64,000 bases of DNA from Clostridium sp. JN-9 (GTDB lineage: Bacteria > Bacillota > Clostridia > Clostridiales > Clostridiaceae). The notes under the pieces were generated by a model, which did no database searches, was not told the DNA's origin, and saw nothing but the letters and a program-made list of their open reading frames with translations. Shown in pieces: positions 49,426-57,301 of this stretch (the stretch's first letter is position 1; every line of letters begins with the position of its first letter). Location: NCBI RefSeq assembly GCF_004103695.1, contig NZ_CP035280.1:1302001-1366000 (forward strand). Reading direction: 5' to 3'. The position numbers were made by a program, and so were the translations under genes.

Positions 49426-49449
49426 TTTAAATTTAAGAGGGTGAGTAAA

Positions 49450-50133
49450 ATGAGAGCAATACTATTAGCAGCAGGTATGGGGACAAGATTAAGGCCAATT
49501 ACCAATGAAACTCCGAAATCTCTTATAAAAATCAATGGAGAACCACTTTTGGAAAGACAGATTAGATTCTTAAGAGAAATTGGAATTGAAGAAATTATTG
49601 TTGTAACAGGCTATTTATACGAAAAATTTGAATATCTTAAGGATAAATTCAATGTAAAACTTGTTCATAATGAAAAATATGAAACATATAATAATATTTA
49701 CACCATGTACTTAGTAAGAGACTTTCTCCCGGATGCATTTGTAATTGATGCCGACACTTATTTATTCAGGAATTATCTGGACAGCTCAATTAAAACATCT
49801 ACTTATTTTGCAGGTAACAAAACAGTAAATACTGAGGAATGGATGTTAGTTTTTGATGAAAACAATAAGGTAAATGATATTAAGATTTCCAGTGGTGAAG
49901 GTTATGTAATGTCAGGGGTGTCCTACTGGACAAAAGCCGATGGTGAGCTGCTTAAGCATAAACTGGAGCAGGTAATTAAAAGCAGCAACTGGCAGGATCT
50001 GTACTGGGACAATATTGCCAAGGATAACTTGAAAAATATGGATGTACATATTAAAAAGATAAGTTCTTCTGACTGGTTTGAAATTGATTCTCTGGAGGAC
50101 CTCAATGCCCTGCGGGCAAAGATTAAAGATTAA
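49450..50133 (+). CDS. licC: CTP:phosphocholine cytidylyltransferase LicC
   Basis: 227 aa with the canonical N-terminus AILLAAGMGTRLRPITNETPKSL and the VIDADTYLF metal-binding segment. It makes CDP-choline from CTP and phosphocholine for transfer to cell-surface polymers. ATG 49450 is preferred to the GTG at 49441, which lies in the ribosome site. The 3' end runs into a degenerate AAAGATTA-type short tandem repeat (50119-50160). A licD-type transferase was not seen in the window. Confidence 0.9.
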   Translation: MRAILLAAGMGTRLRPITNETPKSLIKINGEPLLERQIRFLREIGIEEIIVVTGYLYEKFEYLKDKFNVKLVHNEKYETYNNIYTMYLVRDFLPDAFVIDADTYLFRNYLDSSIKTSTYFAGNKTVNTEEWMLVFDENNKVNDIKISSGEGYVMSGVSYWTKADGELLKHKLEQVIKSSNWQDLYWDNIAKDNLKNMDVHIKKISSSDWFEIDSLEDLNALRAKIKD

Positions 50134-50165
50134 AGAACAAAGATTAAATAACAAAGAACAAATAT

Positions 50166-50200
50166 GGACTGATGGATATAGCATCAGTCTATTTTTTTTT
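50166..50200 (+). terminator. Terminator after licC
   Basis: GACTGATG (50167-50174) pairs with CATCAGTC (50182-50189), followed by a nine-base T-run. Confidence 0.85.
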
Positions 50201-50315
50201 GCAAATTGCATTCATTAGAATAATTAATTTATATATGAGTTATCCTATTATATGTTATATAAATGAATTACTTTAGAATTCATAAAAACCAAGATAACAG
50301 ATAGGAGTAGTGTGA

Positions 50316-51044
50316 ATGAATGAAGGATTAGTAGCATTTGTAAGATCCATAATTGCTTTCTTTTTATTGTTAATATATGCACGTTTTTTAGGTAAGAAAC
50401 AGATAAGCCAGCTTACTCTTTTTGATTATGTGCTGGGAATTACTATTGGATCAATGGCAGCTTCTTTATCAATAGATTTATCTAGCAGGATGTGGCCCCA
50501 TTGGGTTGCGCTGACTACATGGACGGCTGCAGGATTAGCAATTGATTTCCTTACAACAAAATCTAAGTTTGCTGCAAAATGCATAGAGGGAGAACCAACA
50601 ATAATAATAATGAATGGTGTTATTTTAGAAGATAATATGCGTAAATTAAGATATGATGCCTCAAATTTGCTTCAGCAATTAAGAAGCAAGGATATATTTG
50701 ATTTAAGTGAAGTTCACTTTGCAGTGCTGGAGCCAAATGGTGAGCTTTCCGTGTTAAAAAAACCAGAATTACAGCCTGTTACACCAAAAGATATGAACAT
50801 TTCTGTGCCTAAAACGGGACTGGGAATAGAATTGATTTACGATGGCATAGTTGTAGATTTAAATTTAAAACAAATAAATCGTGATATCTATTGGTTAATG
50901 TCTGAACTTAAGAAATTCGGGGTAAAGGATCCTTCTGAAGTATTTTTAGCAACATATGAAGCCTCGGGTTCTTTATATGTAGACAAATACAAGGATAGAA
51001 TAAAAAAGCCTATAATTGTAGGAGATTTTAAGGGACCATATTAG
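50316..51044 (+). CDS. DUF421 (YetF-type) membrane protein 1
   Basis: 242 aa. Three N-terminal membrane helices (with LGKKQISQLTLFDYVLGITIGSM) precede a cytosolic YetF domain (EGEPTIIIMNGVILEDNMRKLRY, and LRSKDIFDLSEVHFAVLEPNGELSV). This protein and its downstream partner run toward the spoVA cluster. YetF/DUF421 proteins are repeatedly found with SpoVA genes and are implicated in spore membrane properties; the biochemical role is unknown. Confidence 0.9.
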   Translation: MNEGLVAFVRSIIAFFLLLIYARFLGKKQISQLTLFDYVLGITIGSMAASLSIDLSSRMWPHWVALTTWTAAGLAIDFLTTKSKFAAKCIEGEPTIIIMNGVILEDNMRKLRYDASNLLQQLRSKDIFDLSEVHFAVLEPNGELSVLKKPELQPVTPKDMNISVPKTGLGIELIYDGIVVDLNLKQINRDIYWLMSELKKFGVKDPSEVFLATYEASGSLYVDKYKDRIKKPIIVGDFKGPY

Positions 51045-51099
51045 CATTTTCATTTTGCATACAAAAATCAGCATAATAAATTATACTGGAGGGATAGAG

Positions 51100-51465
51100 A
51101 TGAGAAAATTCTTTGTTATATTTGCTCCTATAGTTATAATAGCAATTTCCATAATAGTTGCCCTTAGCGGCACATTTCTTAAGAAACCTATGAAAGGGTG
51201 GGATAATGTTCCAGAGCATATGGAAACAACTACAAAGGCAATAATGGCAGATGACTGGGCGTTAGCGGAACAAAGTGAGAGTAAATTAGAAACAGCATGG
51301 AAGGCTGTTATTAAAAGAATTCAATTTAGCGGCGAAAGAGATGAAATGCACGAATTAACCGTAAGTATTTTTCGGCTTAAAGCTTCTATCACTTCTAAAG
51401 ACAAATCTTCAGCTTTAATGGAATTAAGTGAAGCCAAGGAACATTGGGATGGATTATGTAAATAG
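51100..51465 (+). CDS. DUF4363 family protein
   Basis: 121 aa with one N-terminal membrane segment (about 4-22) and an outside alpha-helical domain rich in Lys, Glu and Ala. ATG 51100 follows GGAGGG. It lies 55 bases after DUF421-1; this pairing is frequent in clostridia. Function unknown. Confidence 0.8.
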   Translation: MRKFFVIFAPIVIIAISIIVALSGTFLKKPMKGWDNVPEHMETTTKAIMADDWALAEQSESKLETAWKAVIKRIQFSGERDEMHELTVSIFRLKASITSKDKSSALMELSEAKEHWDGLCK

Positions 51466-51511
51466 CAGTCAATAAGTGTAAGGTGCATATGTAAATTTTA
51501 AATAGACATAA

Positions 51512-51546
51512 AAAAGAGGAGCATATAATATTTTCTCCTCTTTTAC
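51512..51546 (+). terminator. Bidirectional terminator between DUF4363 and the minus-strand DUF1657 gene
   Basis: AAAAGAGGAG (51512-51521) pairs with CTCCTCTTTT (51535-51544). A-rich and T-rich flanks serve both convergent operons. Confidence 0.82.
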
Positions 51547-51563
51547 ATTTTAATATAAATTAT

Positions 51564-51770
51564 TTAATGCTGTTTATATTGAGGTTCCTGCTGTTCAATA
51601 TATTTCTGTCTTCCTTTTAGTGTTGTCAGAGCACAATCCAGGTTTTGAGCTATTTGCTGAAAATCCTGTTTTGCGTTTTTATCATCTGTTTCCAGGGCAA
51701 AAGTTTTCATTGTTGCAGCAGCACTTTGTATACCTGCAATAGCCTGCTCCATTTGTGTTCCTACTGTCAT
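51564..51770 (-). CDS. DUF1657 protein 1
   Basis: 68 aa, all helical (VGTQMEQAIAGIQSAAATMKTFALET...AKQDFQQIAQ). This matches the small DUF1657 family found in spoVA-type operons. AAGGAGGTGA precedes the ATG at good spacing. Last gene of the minus-strand spoVA group; a paralogue is at 54277. Function unknown. Confidence 0.85.
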   Translation of the reverse strand: MTVGTQMEQAIAGIQSAAATMKTFALETDDKNAKQDFQQIAQNLDCALTTLKGRQKYIEQQEPQYKQH

Positions 51771-51804
51771 AATTATCACCTCCTTTCAATGCACAGCCAT
51801 AATT

Positions 51805-52806
51805 TTATATTTCTATTGATACAGCATGTGCAACGCAAGGTATGCTTTCTTTCTGCTGGTAGGATAAAGGTGATAATAATGCACCAGTTGCAACAATTAA
51901 TATTCTCTTTATCTCTCCCCTGAGCATACGTTTAAGGAAATGTCCATAAGTAACTGAGGCTGAACAGGCGCATCCGCTGCCCCCAGCCATTACAGGCTGA
52001 TTTTTGTTATATATCAATAGTCCGCAGTCTGTAAATATTTCACTTGGAATTATAAGCCCATGTTTTTTTAAAAGTTCACTGGCAATTTTATGACCAACAC
52101 TGCCTAAATCTCCAGTAGCTATAACATCATAATAAGAAGGTTCTATACCTAAGTCCCTAAAATGGGCTTCTATAGTATCTACTGCTGCAGGTGCCATTGC
52201 TGCTCCCATATTAAAAGGATCCGTAAGCCCCATGTCTATTACTCTGCCAATAGTTGCTGAAACAACCCTTGGACCCGTACCTTTTTGAGCTATTAAACCT
52301 GCCCCTGCTCCTGTAACTGTCCACTGAGATGTGGGAGGCTTTTGACCGCCATATTCTGTAGGATATCTGTATAGTTTTTCTGCAGCCATATTGTGGCTGG
52401 ATGCTGCAGCTATTACGTATTCTGCACTTTTACTGTCCACTAGCTGAGAAGCTAGTGCAAGACCCTCCATTGAACTTGAACAGGCACCATATATACCTAA
52501 ATAAGGTATGCCAAGAGTACGAGCGGCAAAACTGCTGGATATAATCTGATTCATTAAGTCGCCGCTTATAAAAAACTGAATATCCTCTTTTTTCATATTT
52601 GATTTGTTAATTGCTATTTCACAGGCTTGTTCTATCATCTTTTTTTCTGCCTTTTCAAAGCTTTCCTGCGCAAGCCATGTATCTCCATGAAGAACATCGA
52701 AATCATCAGCCAGAGGTCCTTTTGCCTCGAATGGCCCTCCTACTGCAGCTGAAGCTATAATTACTGGTTTTGAATTAAAAATCCAGGTTTGATGACCTTT
52801 AAGCAT
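51805..52806 (-). CDS. spoVAD: Stage V sporulation protein AD
   Basis: 333 aa, thiolase/ketoacyl-synthase-like fold with IYGACSSSMEGLALA and AGGSGCACSASVTYG. SpoVAD binds dipicolinic acid and is required to load it into spores. Its ATG shares bases with the spoVAC stop (ATGTAAATG), so the two are translationally coupled. Confidence 0.95.
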   Translation of the reverse strand: MLKGHQTWIFNSKPVIIASAAVGGPFEAKGPLADDFDVLHGDTWLAQESFEKAEKKMIEQACEIAINKSNMKKEDIQFFISGDLMNQIISSSFAARTLGIPYLGIYGACSSSMEGLALASQLVDSKSAEYVIAAASSHNMAAEKLYRYPTEYGGQKPPTSQWTVTGAGAGLIAQKGTGPRVVSATIGRVIDMGLTDPFNMGAAMAPAAVDTIEAHFRDLGIEPSYYDVIATGDLGSVGHKIASELLKKHGLIIPSEIFTDCGLLIYNKNQPVMAGGSGCACSASVTYGHFLKRMLRGEIKRILIVATGALLSPLSYQQKESIPCVAHAVSIEI

Positions 52807-53286
52807 TTACATACCACCTAACCACTTAATAGTTATTTTTACTAATGCAACAACGAACGCTGAAAAAACTCCATAAGTAATTACAGGACCGGAAAGTTTA
52901 AACATATTTCCTCCGACTCCCAGTACATATCCCTCAGTTTTATGCTCAATTGCAGCAGATGCCATAGTATTGGCAAATCCTGTAACAGGAATAGCTGTAC
53001 CTGCTCCTGCCCATTGTGCAATATGATCAAAGACACCTAAAGCAGTAAGTAAAACTGAAATTATAATTAATACTGCTGTAGCAGGATCTCCTGCAGTTTT
53101 CTCTGTAAATCCGAAATATTTTATGAAAAACCACTGCAGCAACTGACCAATTGTGCATATAAAACCTCCAACTAAAAAGGCTCTTATACAATTTTTAAAA
53201 ACGGGCCTTTTAGGTTCAGCTTCCTTAGCAAAATCCTGATATTCCTGCTGAGTGGGAGTAAGTTTTTTCTTCTTTTTATTTGACAT
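52807..53286 (-). CDS. spoVAC: Stage V sporulation protein AC
   Basis: 159 aa with four or so membrane helices and a Lys-rich N-terminus (SNKKKKKLTPTQQEYQDF). The core reads AFLVGGFICTIGQLLQW and GTAIPVTGFANTMASAAIEHKTEG. SpoVAC is a mechanosensitive channel that releases dipicolinic acid in germination. AAGGTGG precedes the ATG. Confidence 0.95.
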   Translation of the reverse strand: MSNKKKKKLTPTQQEYQDFAKEAEPKRPVFKNCIRAFLVGGFICTIGQLLQWFFIKYFGFTEKTAGDPATAVLIIISVLLTALGVFDHIAQWAGAGTAIPVTGFANTMASAAIEHKTEGYVLGVGGNMFKLSGPVITYGVFSAFVVALVKITIKWLGGM

Positions 53287-53401
53287 AACACTACCACCTT
53301 TTATATAATTTCATTTAGTAAATCACTATTTAAGCGAGCAAAAATACTGATGCTTCTACAGTTTTTTGAGAAGCCTAATAGCTGATTTACTTGAAATCTA
53401 T

Positions 53402-54262
53402 TTAGCGTAATAAATATGGTTCTAATTTATCCATAATTTTTTTTAGTTTCTTTGCATTCACAGAATACATATTTTTTATTTTAGGATCTCCACTTTCCAG
53501 TGAAAAAGTGAGAAGATCAGCCTGGCATTTTGAAATACCTGCATACAGCAGCTCTTTTACCTGGGGTTTATTAACTTGTATTGAATCGTCAAACAGGTCA
53601 ATAAATAAATCACCGGAAGAGTCTATCTGAGCAATAAAAACATTATCAATACTTACTCCGGATTTTGAAAGCTCGGAATTCAGCCACTGTCTATTTAATC
53701 CTCTGGCTGACAGAGGTTCATCGAGAATTTTGCCGTCTAATATTACTGCCTGGGGCTCAGATAAGGGGGCAACCTTCCTTTGTAAGTCATGAGGTGTAAC
53801 AGGCTTTTTGTCCGACTTTAATAAAACATTTATCTCACCGGTATTTTCCATTACAGCAAACTCCACATCTGCCAGATTGAAAGTATTTCTTGATCTCAAT
53901 TCCCTTAAAAGCTCCTCCCCAGTGAATCTTACTTCTTTTAAATGCTCTTCCATAACCTTCCCGTCTTTAATTAATACTGTTTCTTTTCCATTGATTAAGT
54001 CATGAAACCACTTGCTCTTTAGCGATAGATAATCTAAAATAAAATTTAATATAATCCAGGTTCCTAAAGCAATGGAGCAAAAAACCATATTTGTTATGAA
54101 ACCTAATATAAATAAAGAGATAATAATTGAAATTACAATATAACTTACAAATTTAAAAGGGGTTGCCCTGGAAACACTTCCTTTGCCCATAAGCCTTATT
54201 ATTGTCAGAGTTATAAAAAATAAAATTATGGTTCTTAACAGTACTATAATCCAACTTTGCAT
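53402..54262 (-). CDS. DUF421 (YetF-type) membrane protein 2
   Basis: 286 aa with three N-terminal membrane helices. A two-part cytosolic YetF domain follows (NGKETVLIKDGKVMEEHLKEVRF and LRSRNTFNLADVEFAVMENTGEINV), plus a longer C-terminal tail than the plus-strand copy. It sits between spoVAC and DUF1657, the company seen in the spoVA2mob operon of heat-resistant Bacillus spores. AGAAAGGAAA precedes the ATG. Confidence 0.9.
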   Translation of the reverse strand: MQSWIIVLLRTIILFFITLTIIRLMGKGSVSRATPFKFVSYIVISIIISLFILGFITNMVFCSIALGTWIILNFILDYLSLKSKWFHDLINGKETVLIKDGKVMEEHLKEVRFTGEELLRELRSRNTFNLADVEFAVMENTGEINVLLKSDKKPVTPHDLQRKVAPLSEPQAVILDGKILDEPLSARGLNRQWLNSELSKSGVSIDNVFIAQIDSSGDLFIDLFDDSIQVNKPQVKELLYAGISKCQADLLTFSLESGDPKIKNMYSVNAKKLKKIMDKLEPYLLR

Positions 54263-54276
54263 AGAAATTTCCTTTC

Positions 54277-54483
54277 TTAGTTACCCTTATACTGGGGTTC
54301 TTCAAACTCCATTATTTTTATCCTGTATTCTAAATCCTTAATAACTGACTCGGCAGTTTCCAGAGATTTTTTATATACTATTCTATCTTCTTCGTTTTTG
54401 CTTTGCAGAGAATATAGCCTTAATGTGCTTTCTATACCTTTTAATTCTGCCAATGTCTGCTTTACTTTAGAGCCAATTGTCAT
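54277..54483 (-). CDS. DUF1657 protein 2
   Basis: 68 aa, a helical paralogue of the DUF1657 protein at 51564 (both have the TxGTQ/TIGSK start and end in EPQYK). GGAGGG precedes the ATG. It lies 14 bases before DUF421-2, suggesting that the two act together. Function unknown. Confidence 0.85.
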   Translation of the reverse strand: MTIGSKVKQTLAELKGIESTLRLYSLQSKNEEDRIVYKKSLETAESVIKDLEYRIKIMEFEEPQYKGN

Positions 54484-54508
54484 TTTCCTTTCCCTCCATA
54501 TGAAAATA

Positions 54509-54862
54509 TTAACCTTTAGGTTTAAATATCAATGCTGCAATAAATGCAAAGATTATAGCAGATGAAATTCCAGCACTGGTTATTTTGAATATTCCTGTGA
54601 GAATTCCTATTACACCAACCTGCTCTGCCTCTAGTAATGCGCCCTTAACAAGAGAATTTCCAAAGCTGCTTATAGGTACTGAGGCCCCTGCACCTGCAAA
54701 CTTAATAAGAGGTTCATATAATCCAAAGCCACCCAGAATTGCTCCTATTACTACAAAAGTACATGTAGTGTGTGCAGGCGTAAGTTTAAATATATCCATC
54801 ATTAATTGTCCCAGAACGCATATCCCGCCTCCAATAATGAATGCCCATAGTAACTTTCCCAT
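54509..54862 (-). CDS. spoVAE: Stage V sporulation protein AE (SpoVAE/AEb)
   Basis: 117 aa with four membrane helices. The core [17 protein letters not shown] and [23 protein letters not shown] mirrors SpoVAC. ATG 54862 is chosen to match family length; its ribosome site (AAAGGA, 13 bases away) is weak. First gene of the minus-strand cluster spoVAE-DUF1657-DUF421-spoVAC-spoVAD-DUF1657. I did not find a convincing sigma-G promoter. Confidence 0.88.
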   Translation of the reverse strand: MGKLLWAFIIGGGICVLGQLMMDIFKLTPAHTTCTFVVIGAILGGFGLYEPLIKFAGAGASVPISSFGNSLVKGALLEAEQVGVIGILTGIFKITSAGISSAIIFAFIAALIFKPKG

Positions 54863-55029
54863 TTCAGTAAATCTACATCCTTTCTTTTTAACATAATTTA
54901 GCTTTACCATATGAATTTAAATTATTCATAAATAAAATATATACTTTATGGATAAATTTACATTGTATGAATTTATATATATATGGCATATTAAATAGTG
55001 TAAGGAACATAATGGTTGAGCAAAGATTT

Positions 55030-55408
55030 ATATATGATTCTGAAAAGGGTTGTATATAAGTCCGCCAAAGATTATTTATAGGTCGGAAGGCTTATATATA
55101 GTCAGAGGGAAGATCTCACAGGGTAATGAAAGGTTTTATTATAGTCAATAATCCTAGCCCTTGGCAAAGATATTGATTATAATATGATTCCGGCTTATCC
55201 TTTAGGGGTCGAGCTAAGATTATGCAGGGTGCCATAGTGGTTATATGCAGCCCACAGGTTGTATCTGGCTGTATGGTATTCTGCATAGTTGAACGAAACA
55301 TTAGTATAGGTAATGACTTGCTTTGTTATGACCGAAAGATCATAGCATGGTAATAAATTATCTATATTGGTGCAAGGTACACCATTATGTTCTTTACATT
55401 TTTTTTTG
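55030..55408 (+). ncRNA. Candidate large structured non-coding RNA
   Basis: The roughly 600 bp between spoVAE and the sensor kinase hold no convincing gene but several strong helices. (a) TATATAAG and TCCG (55053-55064) with CGGA and CTTATATA (55084-55098), with an outer CTGA/TCAG. (b) 55137-55150 with 55171-55184, 14 pairs, one G-U. (c) 55218-55236 with 55272-55290, 19 uninterrupted pairs, five of them G-U on the plus strand. (d) CATTA/TAATG at 55299-55315. (e) TGC-TATGA/TCATA-GCA at 55319-55347. A small stem (55368-55384) and nine or so T residues (to 55408) close it. The wobble pairs would be A-C mismatches on the minus strand, so transcription is plus. I could not match it to a known RNA class. 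Confidence 0.65.
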
Positions 55409-55517
55409 CTTTAAATGTCAGACATACTCTTCATTTTATTTAAAAATATCACCTATACTTAAAATTTATGTTGAAAATGTATTCATGTTTACCTTATTAT
55501 TAAAATAGGGTGATTTG

Positions 55518-57299
55518 ATGATTAAAAGTAAAAGTATGTCGAAAAAATTTATCAGCAGTTTTATTCTATTTATTGTAATACCCTTCTTTATCATTATTAT
55601 CATTATTAACAGATTATATGAAGGAGTCCTGGTTTCACATTACAATGAAAAAACTGAACAGATTATGGTGCAATTATCTAATGATATTGAAATTGAGCTT
55701 AGACGAATTAATCTTTATACTGCAAAGGTTTCCAATGAACAGGAATTATTACCACTTGTAAATAGCTGGTACCATGAAAAGGATTCAGTTAAAAAGCTTG
55801 AAACTTCTGAAAAGATTGAAGCAAAACTTGATTATTTATTTGCCTACCAGGGAGAAATAAATTCAATAGTGTTTTTTTCAAAAAACGGTGAAGTATTTAA
55901 ATATAAGGATCCTCTTTATAAAAATGATTCTGATGTAAAAAATAGTTCTTTGTATAAGGAATGTATAAGCAATAATGGAAAAGTATTAAGTATAAATAAT
56001 TTTAACAGCTCTAGTGATGTAAATGCCGGCAGGATAGATTTTTTAGTTGGGGTTAGCCCGGAATATAATTGGTACAATTCAGATACGGAGTTTATATATT
56101 TCGAAATTAAAACAGATGTGCTGAATTCAATTTATTCAAGATTTACAAATGATACTGTAGGGAAAATGATAATAGCTGATTCTAAAGGTAATATTGTAAT
56201 ATCACCAGATAAAAGCATGCTTGGAAAAAATATTTCAGAAGTAGAGTATCTTAATAAAATTAACAATAAGAATAATGATTACGATTCTTATAAATACAGG
56301 TATAAAAAAGATATTAAGTATATATCAAAATATACTTCGGGGAAGTCAGCATGGACTGTAATTAATATTATTGATTATAATGCTCTCACAAAGGATACGT
56401 CAAATATTACAAAAGCACTGCTTATGATATTTGTAATATTTAATATTTTATTTATTTTGTACTCTAAAATGCTATCTAAAGATATTATTAAACCAATAAA
56501 AGAACTTGTGAAAAAAATGAAAGGTGTTAAGGATGAAAAACTTGAAGAGATTACAATTATAGATAGCAATCTGGATGAAATTAATGAACTGGGAAGAAGC
56601 TATAATAAGATGATTAATGATATTAAGAATCTTATGGCAGAGAGAGATTTGAAGGAAAGAGAGCGCTCCAGAGAAGAAATTAAGATGCTTCAGGCTCAGA
56701 TTAATCCTCATTTTATTTATAATACATTAAATGTAATTAAATTAATGGCCATGATATCAAAGGCGGAAAACATCAGGAAGGTAACAGATTTATTCATGAA
56801 ACTACTTCAGGCAACCTTTAGAAGTTCATCAACATTTGTTACAGTAAAAGAGGAACTGGAGTATCTTGATAATTATGCAGATATAATGAAGGTGAGATTT
56901 GGAGATAATTTCAATATGGTTATTAATGTAGAAGATAATGTGAAAGATTTATATATTATCAAATTAATTTTACAACCCTTAGTTGAAAATGCAATTATTC
57001 ATGGAATCAATGATATAGATAGAGAAAAATATATTACAATTTCAGGCTTTCTAAAGGATAAAAATTTAATTTTTCAAGTTGAAGATAATGGGGTTGGAAT
57101 GACAGAAGACGAGATGAAAAATGTTTTGAATAATACAAAAATAAGCAAGACAAGCTTTAATCATATAGGATTAAATAATGTTGAGAGCAGGGTTAAACTT
57201 AATTGTGGACAAGATTATGGATTAAAAATTGAAAGTGAGAAAAATAAGTTTACAAGAGTAACACTTATACATCCTATACTAACAGAGAAGGAGCGATAA
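55518..57299 (+). CDS. Sensor histidine kinase (YesM/LytS-like, His_kinase family)
   Basis: 593 aa. Membrane helix about 11-30, an external Cache-like sensor domain, a second helix about 298-318, then HAMP (to about 370). The His_kinase core has phospho-acceptor His398 in QINPHFIYNTLN, and the ATPase has LVENAIIHG and DNGVGMT. It pairs with the response regulator two bases downstream and probably senses an extracellular sugar for the transporter further on. Confidence 0.93.
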   Translation: MIKSKSMSKKFISSFILFIVIPFFIIIIIINRLYEGVLVSHYNEKTEQIMVQLSNDIEIELRRINLYTAKVSNEQELLPLVNSWYHEKDSVKKLETSEKIEAKLDYLFAYQGEINSIVFFSKNGEVFKYKDPLYKNDSDVKNSSLYKECISNNGKVLSINNFNSSSDVNAGRIDFLVGVSPEYNWYNSDTEFIYFEIKTDVLNSIYSRFTNDTVGKMIIADSKGNIVISPDKSMLGKNISEVEYLNKINNKNNDYDSYKYRYKKDIKYISKYTSGKSAWTVINIIDYNALTKDTSNITKALLMIFVIFNILFILYSKMLSKDIIKPIKELVKKMKGVKDEKLEEITIIDSNLDEINELGRSYNKMINDIKNLMAERDLKERERSREEIKMLQAQINPHFIYNTLNVIKLMAMISKAENIRKVTDLFMKLLQATFRSSSTFVTVKEELEYLDNYADIMKVRFGDNFNMVINVEDNVKDLYIIKLILQPLVENAIIHGINDIDREKYITISGFLKDKNLIFQVEDNGVGMTEDEMKNVLNNTKISKTSFNHIGLNNVESRVKLNCGQDYGLKIESEKNKFTRVTLIHPILTEKER

Positions 57300-57301
57300 T
57301 A

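Noticed and set aside
54863-55020. Sigma-G promoter for the minus-strand spoVA operon
   Set aside because: CATACAA-like -10 matches exist, but none has a fitting -35 at 17-18 bases; too weak to annotate.
55116-55301. A 61-codon minus-strand frame in the gap after spoVAE
   Set aside because: It has no ribosome site or recognisable protein and coincides with the strong RNA helices.
55030-55408. The structured region as RNase P RNA or tmRNA
   Set aside because: The near-universal GAGGAAAGUCC and AGA..AAU blocks of RNase P and the alanine-tag/tRNA-like ends of tmRNA are absent.
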